Assembly: GCA_947441745.1 (NCBI GenBank)
Contig: CANEUJ010000061.1
Span: 1-9,115 of the forward strand
Origin: Neisseriaceae bacterium
Lineage (GTDB): Bacteria > Pseudomonadota > Gammaproteobacteria > Burkholderiales > UBA11063
Length of the DNA: 9,115 bases
Direction of reading: 5' to 3'
This document shows positions 1 to 6,170 of the stretch, one piece after another. The position numbers and the translations under genes were made by a program. The notes under the pieces were generated by a model, which searched no databases, was not told the DNA's origin, and saw nothing but the letters and a program-made list of their open reading frames with translations. Positions within the stretch are counted from its first letter, which is position 1. Each line of letters begins with the position of its first letter.

Positions 1-770
1 ATGCTGAATTAAATCAATATCATATTAGTTGTAATTTACTAAACGATACAACTGTTAGTAATACGTATGATTTTGATATGGACACAGTAGTAGCTACCGT
101 TTCAGAAGACAAGACCGTCTTGGATGGTCAATTTATTGGTGACTTTGAGGTTAAAGGTCTAACTAATCCGCAATGGTTATTTAATGGTAAGGATTACTAC
201 AGTCTAGTGATTCCTGCCGTTATTGCTACATCTAGTGACTGTTTTAATATTACTAATGGAAACACCATCACTGGTCTAAGCAATAATTGTCCAACTGCAA
301 CAAAATTAGTTATCCCGACCTATGTAACAGGTATTGGTGCTAATGCATTCAAGGGTAACACCGCACTTACAAGTGTAATTATGCCGAATGTAACAACTAT
401 TGGTGACTATGCATTCAGGAATAACAGTGCACTTAAGAGTATAACTATGCCTGAGGTAGAAAGTATTGGGAATGCAGCATTCTATGATAACACAGCCCTT
501 ACGAATGTAATTATGCCGAATGTAACAACTATTGGTAAGCAGACATTCACGAATACCGCAGCACTTAAGAGTTTAAATATGCCTGTGCTAAACACTATTG
601 GTGCAGATGCATTCTATGGTAGTAAAATTGATAGTGTAAATATGCCGAAGGTAACAAATATTGATAAAGATGCATTCAGGGGAGCTAATTCACTTAATAG
701 TGTAACAATGACAGATCAAGATTTATGTCGGCAGAAATTTACTAAAGCAGGTATCTGTAAATTACCTTAA
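1..770 (+). CDS. BspA-type leucine-rich-repeat protein, C-terminal part (5'-truncated by window)
   Basis: The reading frame is already open at base 3, with no start or ribosome site before it, so the ATG at 78 is probably internal and the gene begins outside the window. About 256 residues are visible. Counting from that ATG, residues 86-216 form six near-perfect 22-residue repeats (the fifth is 21) of the form IGxxAFxxNxALxSVxMPxVTx, the LRR_5/BspA (Treponema TpLRR) type. Before them lies a cap-like segment with two cysteines (residues 55 and 71), and after them a tail with two more (217 and 227), suggesting disulphides in an exported protein. Proteins of this class are usually secreted or surface-anchored and used for adhesion or host contact; that role here is inference. 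The stop codon is followed by hairpins at 781-815 and 831-857, so this is the end of its transcript. Confidence 0.8.
   Translation, partial: AELNQYHISCNLLNDTTVSNTYDFDMDTVVATVSEDKTVLDGQFIGDFEVKGLTNPQWLFNGKDYYSLVIPAVIATSSDCFNITNGNTITGLSNNCPTATKLVIPTYVTGIGANAFKGNTALTSVIMPNVTTIGDYAFRNNSALKSITMPEVESIGNAAFYDNTALTNVIMPNVTTIGKQTFTNTAALKSLNMPVLNTIGADAFYGSKIDSVNMPKVTNIDKDAFRGANSLNSVTMTDQDLCRQKFTKAGICKLP
333..725 (+). repeat. Six tandem 66-bp coding repeats (LRR units)
   Basis: Each unit encodes one 22-residue leucine-rich repeat starting at an Ile-Gly (or Ile-Asp) pair; the fifth unit is one codon shorter. Units one and three are nearly identical at their downstream ends: bases 374-404 and 506-536 match over 31 bp at a distance of exactly two units (132 bp). 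Such identity at DNA level, beyond what the protein needs, points to recent duplication or gene conversion within the array. Confidence 0.85.
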
Positions 771-830
771 TTAGTAACTGATGCCACCCAATTAATACAT
801 TTAAGTGGATGGCATGATAAACGCTTTCAT

Positions 831-857
831 AAAACCCCTAAGCAAATTAGGGGTTTT
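831..857 (+). terminator. Rho-independent terminator after the LRR gene
   Basis: An 11-bp perfect stem pairs AAAACCCCTAA (831-841) with TTAGGGGTTTT (847-857) around a 5-nt loop. Because the stem has A4 on one side and T4 on the other it could act in both directions. A weaker hairpin with one mismatch (781-790 with 806-815) precedes it, just after the LRR stop codon. Confidence 0.75.
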
Positions 858-866
858 ATGCTATCA

Positions 867-968
867 AAAAGAACTAATTTTGATACAATATCTGAAGCGG
901 AAATTAAGCATATTCAGGATTGCTTATGAACAAGTATTTATAAGAAGTTGAATCTACATCTTAAATAG
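867..968 (+). pseudogene. Decayed fragment resembling the C-terminus of an IS30-family transposase
   Basis: Read in the frame starting at 867, the sequence gives KRTNFDTISEAEIKHIQDCL, then a TGA stop (927-929), then TSIYKKLNLHLK before another stop. This resembles the usual end of IS30-type transposases, where a (T/D)F..IS..EI..I...L stretch is followed by NNRPRKxLNFxTP. Here the RPR part is lost while KKLN remains. No start codon, catalytic DDE region or terminal inverted repeats are visible nearby, so this is at most a relic. The match is from memory of the family and the fragment is short; it could be chance. Confidence 0.35.
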
Positions 969-978
969 AGTGTAACAC

Positions 979-1008
979 TTGTAGTTATTAGTCATAACAT
1001 GGTATAAT
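979..1008 (+). promoter_or_regulatory. Candidate sigma-70 promoter upstream of metK
   Basis: A perfect TATAAT at 1003-1008 sits 18 bp after TTGTAG (979-984), a half-matching -35. Use of this site would give metK a leader of roughly 275 nt. A second perfect TATAAT lies at 1089-1094 without a good -35 and could be an alternative start giving a shorter leader. No promoter closer to the gene is convincing. Confidence 0.35.
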
Positions 1009-1031
1009 AACTTACTATTAAAACTGGATTT

Positions 1032-1089
1032 GAACTCTCCAGCTTGCGCAGTTTTGATATTTGTAATACAAGCTAAAACGGAGGAGTTT
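1032..1089 (+). other. Possible stem-loop in the metK leader
   Basis: The segments AACTCTCC (1032-1039) and GGAGGAGTT (1081-1089) can pair with a one-base bulge, and inside them AGCTTG (1040-1045) can pair with CAAGCT (1070-1075). A competing pairing joins AAACTG (1021-1026) with CAGTTT (1048-1053). Mutually exclusive helices upstream of a SAM synthase gene invite thoughts of a switch, but I recognise no known SAM riboswitch consensus here. Confidence 0.25.
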
Positions 1090-1136
1090 ATAATCAAATC
1101 AATATATTCCCCAATTTTTAGCTGTACTTAAAAACT

Positions 1137-1228
1137 GTCATTCCAGACATGAATAAGGTGCTGTTCATATAGCATCTGGGATCCCTTATATTAGTGCAAG
1201 AGCTGGATTTCAGATTTCGCTGTAATGA
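1137..1228. repeat. Diverged palindromic repeat (REP-like, B-A unit) upstream of metK
   Basis: This non-coding stretch begins GTCATTCC and ends AATGAC. Its first half has the same plan as the right-hand hairpin of the array at 5656-6145: GTCATTCCAGA (1137-1147), a TGCTGTT core (1159-1165), and TCTGGGATCC (1175-1184). Bases 1140-1147 pair with 1175-1182 (8 bp, one G-T). The second half, from the AAGAGCTGGAT stretch to AATGAC at 1223-1228, looks like a shortened copy of the left-hand hairpin type. It lies about 60 bp before metK and would be transcribed in its leader if the upstream promoter is used. Confidence 0.6.
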
Positions 1229-1289
1229 CGAGTGTATGAGCTGAAACTACTAAACAAAAAGTTAAAATTAAAACTAAAGGAGATATTAT

Positions 1290-2453
1290 ATGTCTTATTA
1301 CTTATTTACTTCAGAGTCAGTATCTGAAGGTCATCCTGATAAAGTTGCAGATCAAATTTCTGATGCAATTTTAGATGCTGTTTTTACTCAGGATAAATAT
1401 TCACGTGTTGCGGCTGAAACATTAGTTAATACAGGTTTGGTTGTATTGGCAGGAGAAATCACAACTTCAGCTCACGTAAACTATGCCCAAATAGCTCGTG
1501 ATGTTATACGCGATATTGGTTATACCAAAAATGAATATGGTTTTGCGGCTGATAGTTGTGCGGTTTTGGTTAATTATGATGAGCAGTCTCAGGATATAGC
1601 TCAAGGTGTCAATGAAGGGCAAGGGCTTGATCTTGATCAAGGTGCGGGAGATCAAGGTTTGATGTTTGGATATGCATGTGATGAAACGCCAACTCTAATG
1701 CCTTTTTCGATATATTATTCGCATCGTCTAATGGAACAACAAGCAAAACTTCGGAAAAATGGTCAGTTATCATGGTTACGTCCTGATGCTAAAGCACAAT
1801 TGACGGTTCGTTATGATTCAAAAACAGGACGCCCAACTGTGATTGATACTGTTGTTTTATCAACACAGCATGATCCAGACATATCTCATGCCCAAATAGA
1901 AGAAGCAGTCATTGAAGAAATTATTAAACCGATATTACCTGCTAATATGGTAAATAGCGATATTAGGTATTTGATTAACCCTACTGGTAAATTTGTGATT
2001 GGTGGGCCTATGGGGGATTGTGGTTTGACAGGGCGTAAGATTATTGTAGATACATATGGTGGGGCGGCGCCTCATGGAGGTGGTGCCTTTTCAGGCAAAG
2101 ACCCAACTAAGGTTGATAGATCTGCTGCATATGCTGCGCGTTATGTCGCCAAAAACATTGTAAAAAGTGGCTTAGCAACTCAAGCTCAAGTGCAAATAGC
2201 TTATGCTATTGGTGTAGCTAGACCAATTGGGATTAATGTACATACTTTTGGCACTGGTAAAGTAAGTGATAGACTTATTGAAGGATTTGTTAATAAACAT
2301 TTTGATTTGCGTCCTAAAGGTATCATAGAGCAATTAGATTTGCTACGTCCAATATATAGAAAAACTGCAGCTTATGGTCATTTTGGGCGTGAACTGGATA
2401 CATTTAGTTGGGAAAAAACAGACAAAGCATCAATTTTAGCTAGTGAAATATAA
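1290..2453 (+). CDS. metK: S-adenosylmethionine synthase (methionine adenosyltransferase)
   Basis: The enzyme joins methionine and ATP to make S-adenosylmethionine, releasing phosphate and pyrophosphate; it is a cytosolic tetramer supplying nearly all methylation reactions. All 387 residues match the family plan and length. GHPDK (14-18) holds the ATP-binding His15 and the Mg-binding Asp17; the signature GAGDQG lies at 118-123, followed by MFGYACDE; the glycine-rich P-loop GGGAFSGKD is at 263-271 with Lys270 and Asp271. The start is fixed by AAAGGAG (1276-1282) seven bases before the ATG and by the conserved N-terminus. The gene appears monocistronic: the next gene has its own promoter, although no clear hairpin terminator follows the stop. 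The leader is long, contains a palindromic repeat and possible stem-loops, and may carry regulation. Confidence 0.97.
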   Translation: MSYYLFTSESVSEGHPDKVADQISDAILDAVFTQDKYSRVAAETLVNTGLVVLAGEITTSAHVNYAQIARDVIRDIGYTKNEYGFAADSCAVLVNYDEQSQDIAQGVNEGQGLDLDQGAGDQGLMFGYACDETPTLMPFSIYYSHRLMEQQAKLRKNGQLSWLRPDAKAQLTVRYDSKTGRPTVIDTVVLSTQHDPDISHAQIEEAVIEEIIKPILPANMVNSDIRYLINPTGKFVIGGPMGDCGLTGRKIIVDTYGGAAPHGGGAFSGKDPTKVDRSAAYAARYVAKNIVKSGLATQAQVQIAYAIGVARPIGINVHTFGTGKVSDRLIEGFVNKHFDLRPKGIIEQLDLLRPIYRKTAAYGHFGRELDTFSWEKTDKASILASEI

Positions 2454-2559
2454 TTTTTTTATATTTAAGATGATAGTGTGATTGCTTTGCAACATATTGA
2501 TTTGTATGTCTATATATCTAAACATAGCACTTAATATTGCATTGCACTATAAAATCATT

Positions 2560-2586
2560 TTGACTTTTATTTTTTTATGCTACAAT
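2560..2586 (+). promoter_or_regulatory. Extended -10 promoter for the RNA-binding protein gene
   Basis: TGCTACAAT at 2578-2586 is an extended -10 (TG-N-TACAAT). A TTGACT hexamer at 2560-2565 matches the -35 well but lies only 15 bp away, which the extended -10 may compensate. Transcription from here would leave a leader of about 115 nt before the RRM gene. Confidence 0.5.
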
Positions 2587-2597
2587 TGTGTCTGGTG

Positions 2598-2680
2598 TGA
2601 GAAAGTTTAAATATATCCTTTATTACTAATCATTTTGGTTAATTAAAGTTATTTATAAATACTCTTCTCATATTTTTTTT
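2598..2680 (+). other. Leader hairpin with T-run in front of the RRM gene
   Basis: TGAGAAAGT (2598-2606) can pair with ACTCTTCTCA (2661-2670) over nine pairs with one bulged C, enclosing a 54-nt AT-rich loop; it is followed by a run of eight T (2673-2680). This has the shape of an attenuator or a temperature-sensitive leader, but the large loop and base composition make chance pairing possible. The Shine-Dalgarno of the gene is weak (CGGA at 2693-2696). Confidence 0.25.
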
Positions 2681-2706
2681 AATTATCATATACGGAAAAG
2701 TAATAA

Positions 2707-2985
2707 ATGGATAATAAATTATTTGTAGCTTCTTTAAGTTTCAAAATTAGAGATGCAGAATTAACAGAAATTTTTGCATCAGTTGGTGAAGTTGTTTCGG
2801 CTAAAGTAATCCTTGATCGCGACGGGCGTAGTAAGGGTTTTGGTTTTGTTGAAATGGCTACTCAAGAAGATGCTGATCAAGCAATTACTAAACTTAATGG
2901 TAGTAATCAATTTGGTCGTGATATCGTTGTTAACAAACAAAAACCACAAGAGCCAAAAACGTTTCGTCCACGCGAACGTTACTAA
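2707..2985 (+). CDS. Small single-RRM RNA-binding protein
   Basis: This 92-residue protein is essentially one RNA-recognition motif. RNP2 is LFVASLSF (residues 5-12) and RNP1 is KGFGFVEM (near residues 43-50), with the aromatic residues that stack on RNA. The beta-alpha-beta order is complete, and the tail is short, basic and proline-rich (NKQKPQEPKTFRPRERY). Bacterial proteins of this type bind single-stranded RNA in the cytosol and are often cold-induced or act as RNA chaperones; the specific role here is unknown. It is transcribed alone from its own extended -10 promoter with a long AT-rich leader and ends at a strong terminator. The ribosome site is weak, so expression may be set by leader structure. 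Confidence 0.9.
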   Translation: MDNKLFVASLSFKIRDAELTEIFASVGEVVSAKVILDRDGRSKGFGFVEMATQEDADQAITKLNGSNQFGRDIVVNKQKPQEPKTFRPRERY

Positions 2986-3021
2986 TATCTAAGGACTAAA
3001 ATCCTTAAATATTAATCTTTT

Positions 3022-3054
3022 AAAATAGCACACCCTTGGTGTGCTATTTTTATT
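3022..3054 (+). terminator. Strong rho-independent terminator of the RRM gene
   Basis: A perfect 13-bp stem joins AAAATAGCACACC (3022-3034) and GGTGTGCTATTTT (3038-3050) around a 3-nt loop and runs into a T-rich tail. A small hairpin (TAAGGA 2990-2995 with TCCTTA 3002-3007) lies upstream. The ATG at 3041 falls inside the stem, so it is not a credible start for the next gene. Confidence 0.93.
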
Positions 3055-3064
3055 AGGGGATGTA

Positions 3065-3757
3065 ATGCAACAACAAACTTTGAGGATTCAGCCACGAGAC
3101 ATAGAGGTTTTGAAGTTTCTAGATATGGTTGGTTATGCTCCTGTTGGTCAAATAGCTGAGGCGGTTGGTGCTGGTGTTAGTGAAAAAACCACACTAATGC
3201 GTCGCTTAAGTTTATTGTGCAAGTCTAACTATCTTAAGAGATTTCCTACCCAAAATGGTAGTTATTATGCTCTTGCTAGAAAAGGGCGAGGAAGCAATAA
3301 TCTAATTATTAGTATCAAGTTAGACCAGCTTCAGCATCATGATTTCTTAACTCAGTTATTTCTTTTAGTTCAAAATAATCCTAAATGTTTTCAATTATTA
3401 TCGGAGCGTGAGGTTATCAATACTTATAAAACTATTGGTAAAAATGGTAAAGTACCAGATATGATAATTAATGACTGGATCATAGAGTATGAGCGCACTA
3501 GTAAGAGTGTTAGATCTTCTCGTGATGTCGTTGATTATTGGACGTCTCGTGAACGTAAGATGTTATGTGTGATATATGAAACTAACGAAATTAAAAATCG
3601 ATATAGTCTATTACTTAATCCAAGAGTCAAATTATTAGCACGCGAGGATTTTAATGATATATTTCAGATTGTGGGAAGTAGTATGGTCGAACAATCAATT
3701 GATAACAACAAAGCTGATGATGCTGTCTTAAATGCTATTAGAAGTAAATATTTATGA
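3065..3757 (+). CDS. Winged-helix protein resembling the replication-relaxation / mobilisation family
   Basis: I choose the ATG at 3065 (230 residues) because it follows AGGGGA (3055-3060) and because the earlier in-frame ATG at 3041 lies inside a terminator stem. Residues 1-75 look like a winged helix-turn-helix, with a MRRLSLL recognition-helix-like stretch and a wing ending YYALARKGR. Residue 90 onward has HHDFLTQLFLL, then PD (131-132), then EYERTSKS (141-148), an arrangement recalling the replication-relaxation (Replic_Relax/MobC-like) family, in which such proteins accompany plasmid or integrative-element DNA processing. That assignment is inference from pattern. The stop overlaps the next gene's start (ATGA), so the two are translationally coupled and probably act together, the small protein perhaps recruiting DNA to the ATPase. 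No clear promoter sits between the terminator and the gene. Confidence 0.6.
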   Translation: MQQQTLRIQPRDIEVLKFLDMVGYAPVGQIAEAVGAGVSEKTTLMRRLSLLCKSNYLKRFPTQNGSYYALARKGRGSNNLIISIKLDQLQHHDFLTQLFLLVQNNPKCFQLLSEREVINTYKTIGKNGKVPDMIINDWIIEYERTSKSVRSSRDVVDYWTSRERKMLCVIYETNEIKNRYSLLLNPRVKLLAREDFNDIFQIVGSSMVEQSIDNNKADDAVLNAIRSKYL

Positions 3758-5643
3758 TAATTAGAAAATACATGTATCGTTTGGGGCTTCTTAGATTTGA
3801 TTTGTTAGCATTTGTATTTTATGTATCTTTTTTATTATTTGCGGTACCAGGTTTGAAATATATTGCTTATTTCTTTGCATTTACAATATTACTCTATCTG
3901 GTGGTTTTTGAATTTAAGGCTTTGATATATAATGACTCAGAAGGTTTAGAGTTGCATACGTCTGAATTAAAGCGGCGTAATAATATTATTGATGCTCTTG
4001 GAGTAATAGCTTTTATAATAGTTAGTGCTATCTATGGCTTAGAGTCATTACTAGGTGCTATATGTATAATTGCTGCTTTTGTAACAATACGAGCAAATGT
4101 ATTTATTATGATAGCATTTTTTGTGAGCATAACAATACTTATAGTTAATTTCTTTCATTTTAATTTAGCGTTATTCATTGATTATCCCCATCAGTTTTTT
4201 GCTATGTATCATAGTTATGGTTTGGTTTCTGCAATTGACCAATTTATAATAAAAGCCAATCACTCAAATACAGGGCAGTTATATATTTTAGTGCCGTATA
4301 TATTATTTATGCTGGGCTTAGTAATTGAACATAGGCGAAATTATAATAAAATGTTGTCTATAAAATCATCTAAACAAAAAATCGAAGTAACTACAGATGA
4401 TGCAATTAGCTTTGGGTATGAAATTAGTGGTGGGAAAGATGTTCAAATAACTCATAAGGAATTAAACACTCATATGTATATTAACGGGGCGAGTGGTTCG
4501 GGTAAGACTATTGCAATGTTAAATTTTGTGATAGAAGCAGCTATGAAGAAAATACCTTTAATTTATATAGATGGTAAGGGTGCAACTGAACTAGAAGAAA
4601 AAATCTCAAAAATTGCTTGTGAACATGGGAGAACATTTAGGGTTTTTACCTTGAGTCCTGATTCAGTAAGTGAGCCAAATGCTTATGATTTTTTGGGTTC
4701 TGGCACGTTTACCGAAAAAAAGAATCGTATTATGCAGTTATTTATACAAGCTGACAAAGCAGGTACGTCCTACTACCAAGATAATTTGGAGACTTTTGTA
4801 AATAGAGTATTTATGGTAATTTATCAGCAAGGTTTGAAGATAGATCTACATAGATTCTTAATTTTAATTACCAATATCAATGATCTAGTAGAGTTTGCCA
4901 AAAAAGACGTTGTTTTAGATGATGGTTCAGTGGTTAATTGGCAGCGCTATTTTGAAGAAATCAGGGATATGAGACCAGAGAATAGCCCTAGAACCAGAAT
5001 AATCACCAAGTTAGATCCTTTTATCTATAGTAGTTATGGGTATTTATTTAATGTAATAGCTAAGGATAATGTGATTAGTTTAAGGCAATCGATTCGAAAT
5101 GGTGAAATAGTATTGTTTTTATTGGATGCTTCAGCATTTTCTTTGGATACACAGAGGGTTGCTAAGATGGTAATAAGTGATATAAACGCAACATTTGCAG
5201 AGCTTGGAAAGTTAAAAACACCAATTAAGACTTTTTGTTGTTTTGATGAATTTAAAAATTATGAGACTGATGCAATTAGTAAGACAATTAGCCTGCATAG
5301 GTCAAACGGTATGCATGCTATTATTGGCACACAGTCATTAGCATTGATAGATAAAGAAATTGGTAATGGGATATTGGCTAATTGTCAGACGCATTTGGTT
5401 ATGGCTTCAGCCGATGAAGATGCTATGCGCTTTAGTGAAGAATTTGGCAAGATGGATAAGATGGATACAACTACTAGAATACGGGAAGATAGGGTGAGTG
5501 AGTTGATAACTAAAACTATCAGAGCTTATAAAATAGATAAGCAGGATATTAAGGATATAGTAGTAAATACTGGGCAAGGATATTTACATCGTAAGGCAGT
5601 AGGCAGCAAAGCAGTAAAAATCCAAGTCAAGCATAATGTATAG
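3754..5643 (+). CDS. Membrane-anchored VirD4/TraD-like coupling ATPase
   Basis: This 629-residue protein starts with about six hydrophobic segments (near residues 14-34, 36-55, 78-98, 100-113, 114-135 and 174-192) and then has a cytosolic P-loop ATPase. Walker A is GASGSGKT (245-252), preceded by HMYINGA; LIYIDGKG (269-276) follows; Walker B is FCCFDEF (494-500); a GTQS sensor motif is at 525-528. The order fits the VirD4/TraD/TraG type IV coupling-protein family (FtsK/HerA superfamily), hexameric pumps that bring DNA or protein to a secretion channel. Typical VirD4 proteins have two or three membrane helices, so this is more strongly membrane-embedded. It starts by an ATGA overlap with the upstream winged-helix gene. 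No relaxase, VirB or mating-pair gene is visible, so it is either an isolated remnant of a mobile element or works in another process such as DNA uptake or defence. The coding region appears intact. Confidence 0.75.
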   Translation: MIIRKYMYRLGLLRFDLLAFVFYVSFLLFAVPGLKYIAYFFAFTILLYLVVFEFKALIYNDSEGLELHTSELKRRNNIIDALGVIAFIIVSAIYGLESLLGAICIIAAFVTIRANVFIMIAFFVSITILIVNFFHFNLALFIDYPHQFFAMYHSYGLVSAIDQFIIKANHSNTGQLYILVPYILFMLGLVIEHRRNYNKMLSIKSSKQKIEVTTDDAISFGYEISGGKDVQITHKELNTHMYINGASGSGKTIAMLNFVIEAAMKKIPLIYIDGKGATELEEKISKIACEHGRTFRVFTLSPDSVSEPNAYDFLGSGTFTEKKNRIMQLFIQADKAGTSYYQDNLETFVNRVFMVIYQQGLKIDLHRFLILITNINDLVEFAKKDVVLDDGSVVNWQRYFEEIRDMRPENSPRTRIITKLDPFIYSSYGYLFNVIAKDNVISLRQSIRNGEIVLFLLDASAFSLDTQRVAKMVISDINATFAELGKLKTPIKTFCCFDEFKNYETDAISKTISLHRSNGMHAIIGTQSLALIDKEIGNGILANCQTHLVMASADEDAMRFSEEFGKMDKMDTTTRIREDRVSELITKTIRAYKIDKQDIKDIVVNTGQGYLHRKAVGSKAVKIQVKHNV

Positions 5644-5655
5644 CAAGTACCAATA

Positions 5656-6145
5656 CCCTAACAGGATATTTAGAGCAAGAGCATGGATCCTCGATTCACA
5701 CTTAAACAGCAGAATCCGTAAGTCGAGGATGACAAAAGAAAAAATACAAACATGTTGCTGTTTTACTTTTCTAAGGTCATCCCAAACAGAAACTTTTTGC
5801 TGTTTCGTTAAGAGTTTGGGATCCATGCCCTAACAGCGTATTTAGGGTAAGAGCATGGATCCTCGATTCACACGCATACAGCAGAATTCGTAAGTCGAGG
5901 ATGACGAAAGAAAAATACAAACATGTTGCTGTTTTACTTTTATAACGTCATCCCAAATAGGAACTAGATGCTGTTTCGTTGAGAGTTTGGGATCCATGCC
6001 CTAACAGCGTATTTAGGGTAAGAGCATGGACCCTCGATTCACACTCATACAGCAGAATCCGTAAGTCGAGGATGACAGCCAAAAAACGTCATCCCAAACA
6101 GGAATCTTCTGCTGTTTCGTTAAGAGTTTGGGATCCATGCCCTAA
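5656..6145. repeat. Array of three composite palindromic repeats (REP/BIME-like)
   Basis: Three tandem units start with CCCTAACA at 5656, 5828 and 5999, with a final CCCTAA at 6140; unit lengths are 172, 171 and 141 bp. The third lacks 30 bp of the linker between its hairpins. Each unit has hairpin A (for example ATCCTCGA 5687-5694 with TCGAGGAT 5723-5730) and hairpin B (ATCCCAAAC 5779-5787 with GTTTGGGAT 5814-5822). A is an inverted relative of B: both share GTCATCC at one end, TGCTGT in the middle and GGATCCATGC at the other, yet carry different stem bases that still pair. Between units a further palindrome forms (GGATCCATG-CCCTAA, then TTAGGG, then CATGGATCC, 5819-5862). The array fills the gap between the ATPase and the M48-like gene; open frames crossing it are artefacts. 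Confidence 0.9.
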
Positions 6146-6170
6146 TTATATTTTATAGGAGTTATTAATC

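Noticed and set aside
78..80. ATG at 78 as the true start of the LRR protein
   Set aside because: The frame is open upstream to the window edge, there is no ribosome site, and no signal peptide follows, so the start is most likely outside the window.
1021..1089. tRNA-like or known SAM riboswitch in the metK leader
   Set aside because: The minus strand has a GTTCAAATCC-like stretch, but the T-arm, anticodon arm and acceptor do not pair; no SAM-I, SAM-II or SAM-III consensus is recognisable.
1080..1132. Ribosome site GGAGGAG followed by a short gene
   Set aside because: No ATG, GTG or TTG follows at a usable distance, and the overlapping TATAAT and stem pairing explain the purine run equally well.
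1467..1655. 62-codon frame on the minus strand inside metK
   Set aside because: It is a shadow of the strongly supported metK frame, has no family resemblance and no ribosome site.
3041..3064. Use of the ATG at 3041 as start of the winged-helix gene
   Set aside because: It lies in the terminator stem and has no ribosome site; the ATG at 3065 follows AGGGGA.
5584..5833. Two overlapping open frames (5636-5833 plus, 5584-5826 minus) across the end of the ATPase gene and the first repeat unit
   Set aside because: Their sequence is almost all palindromic repeat DNA; the other two units do not keep the frames in a conserved way and there is no domain resemblance.
5656..6145. CRISPR array
   Set aside because: There are only three long units with conserved, not unique, spacer material, each made of two hairpins; no cas genes are nearby.
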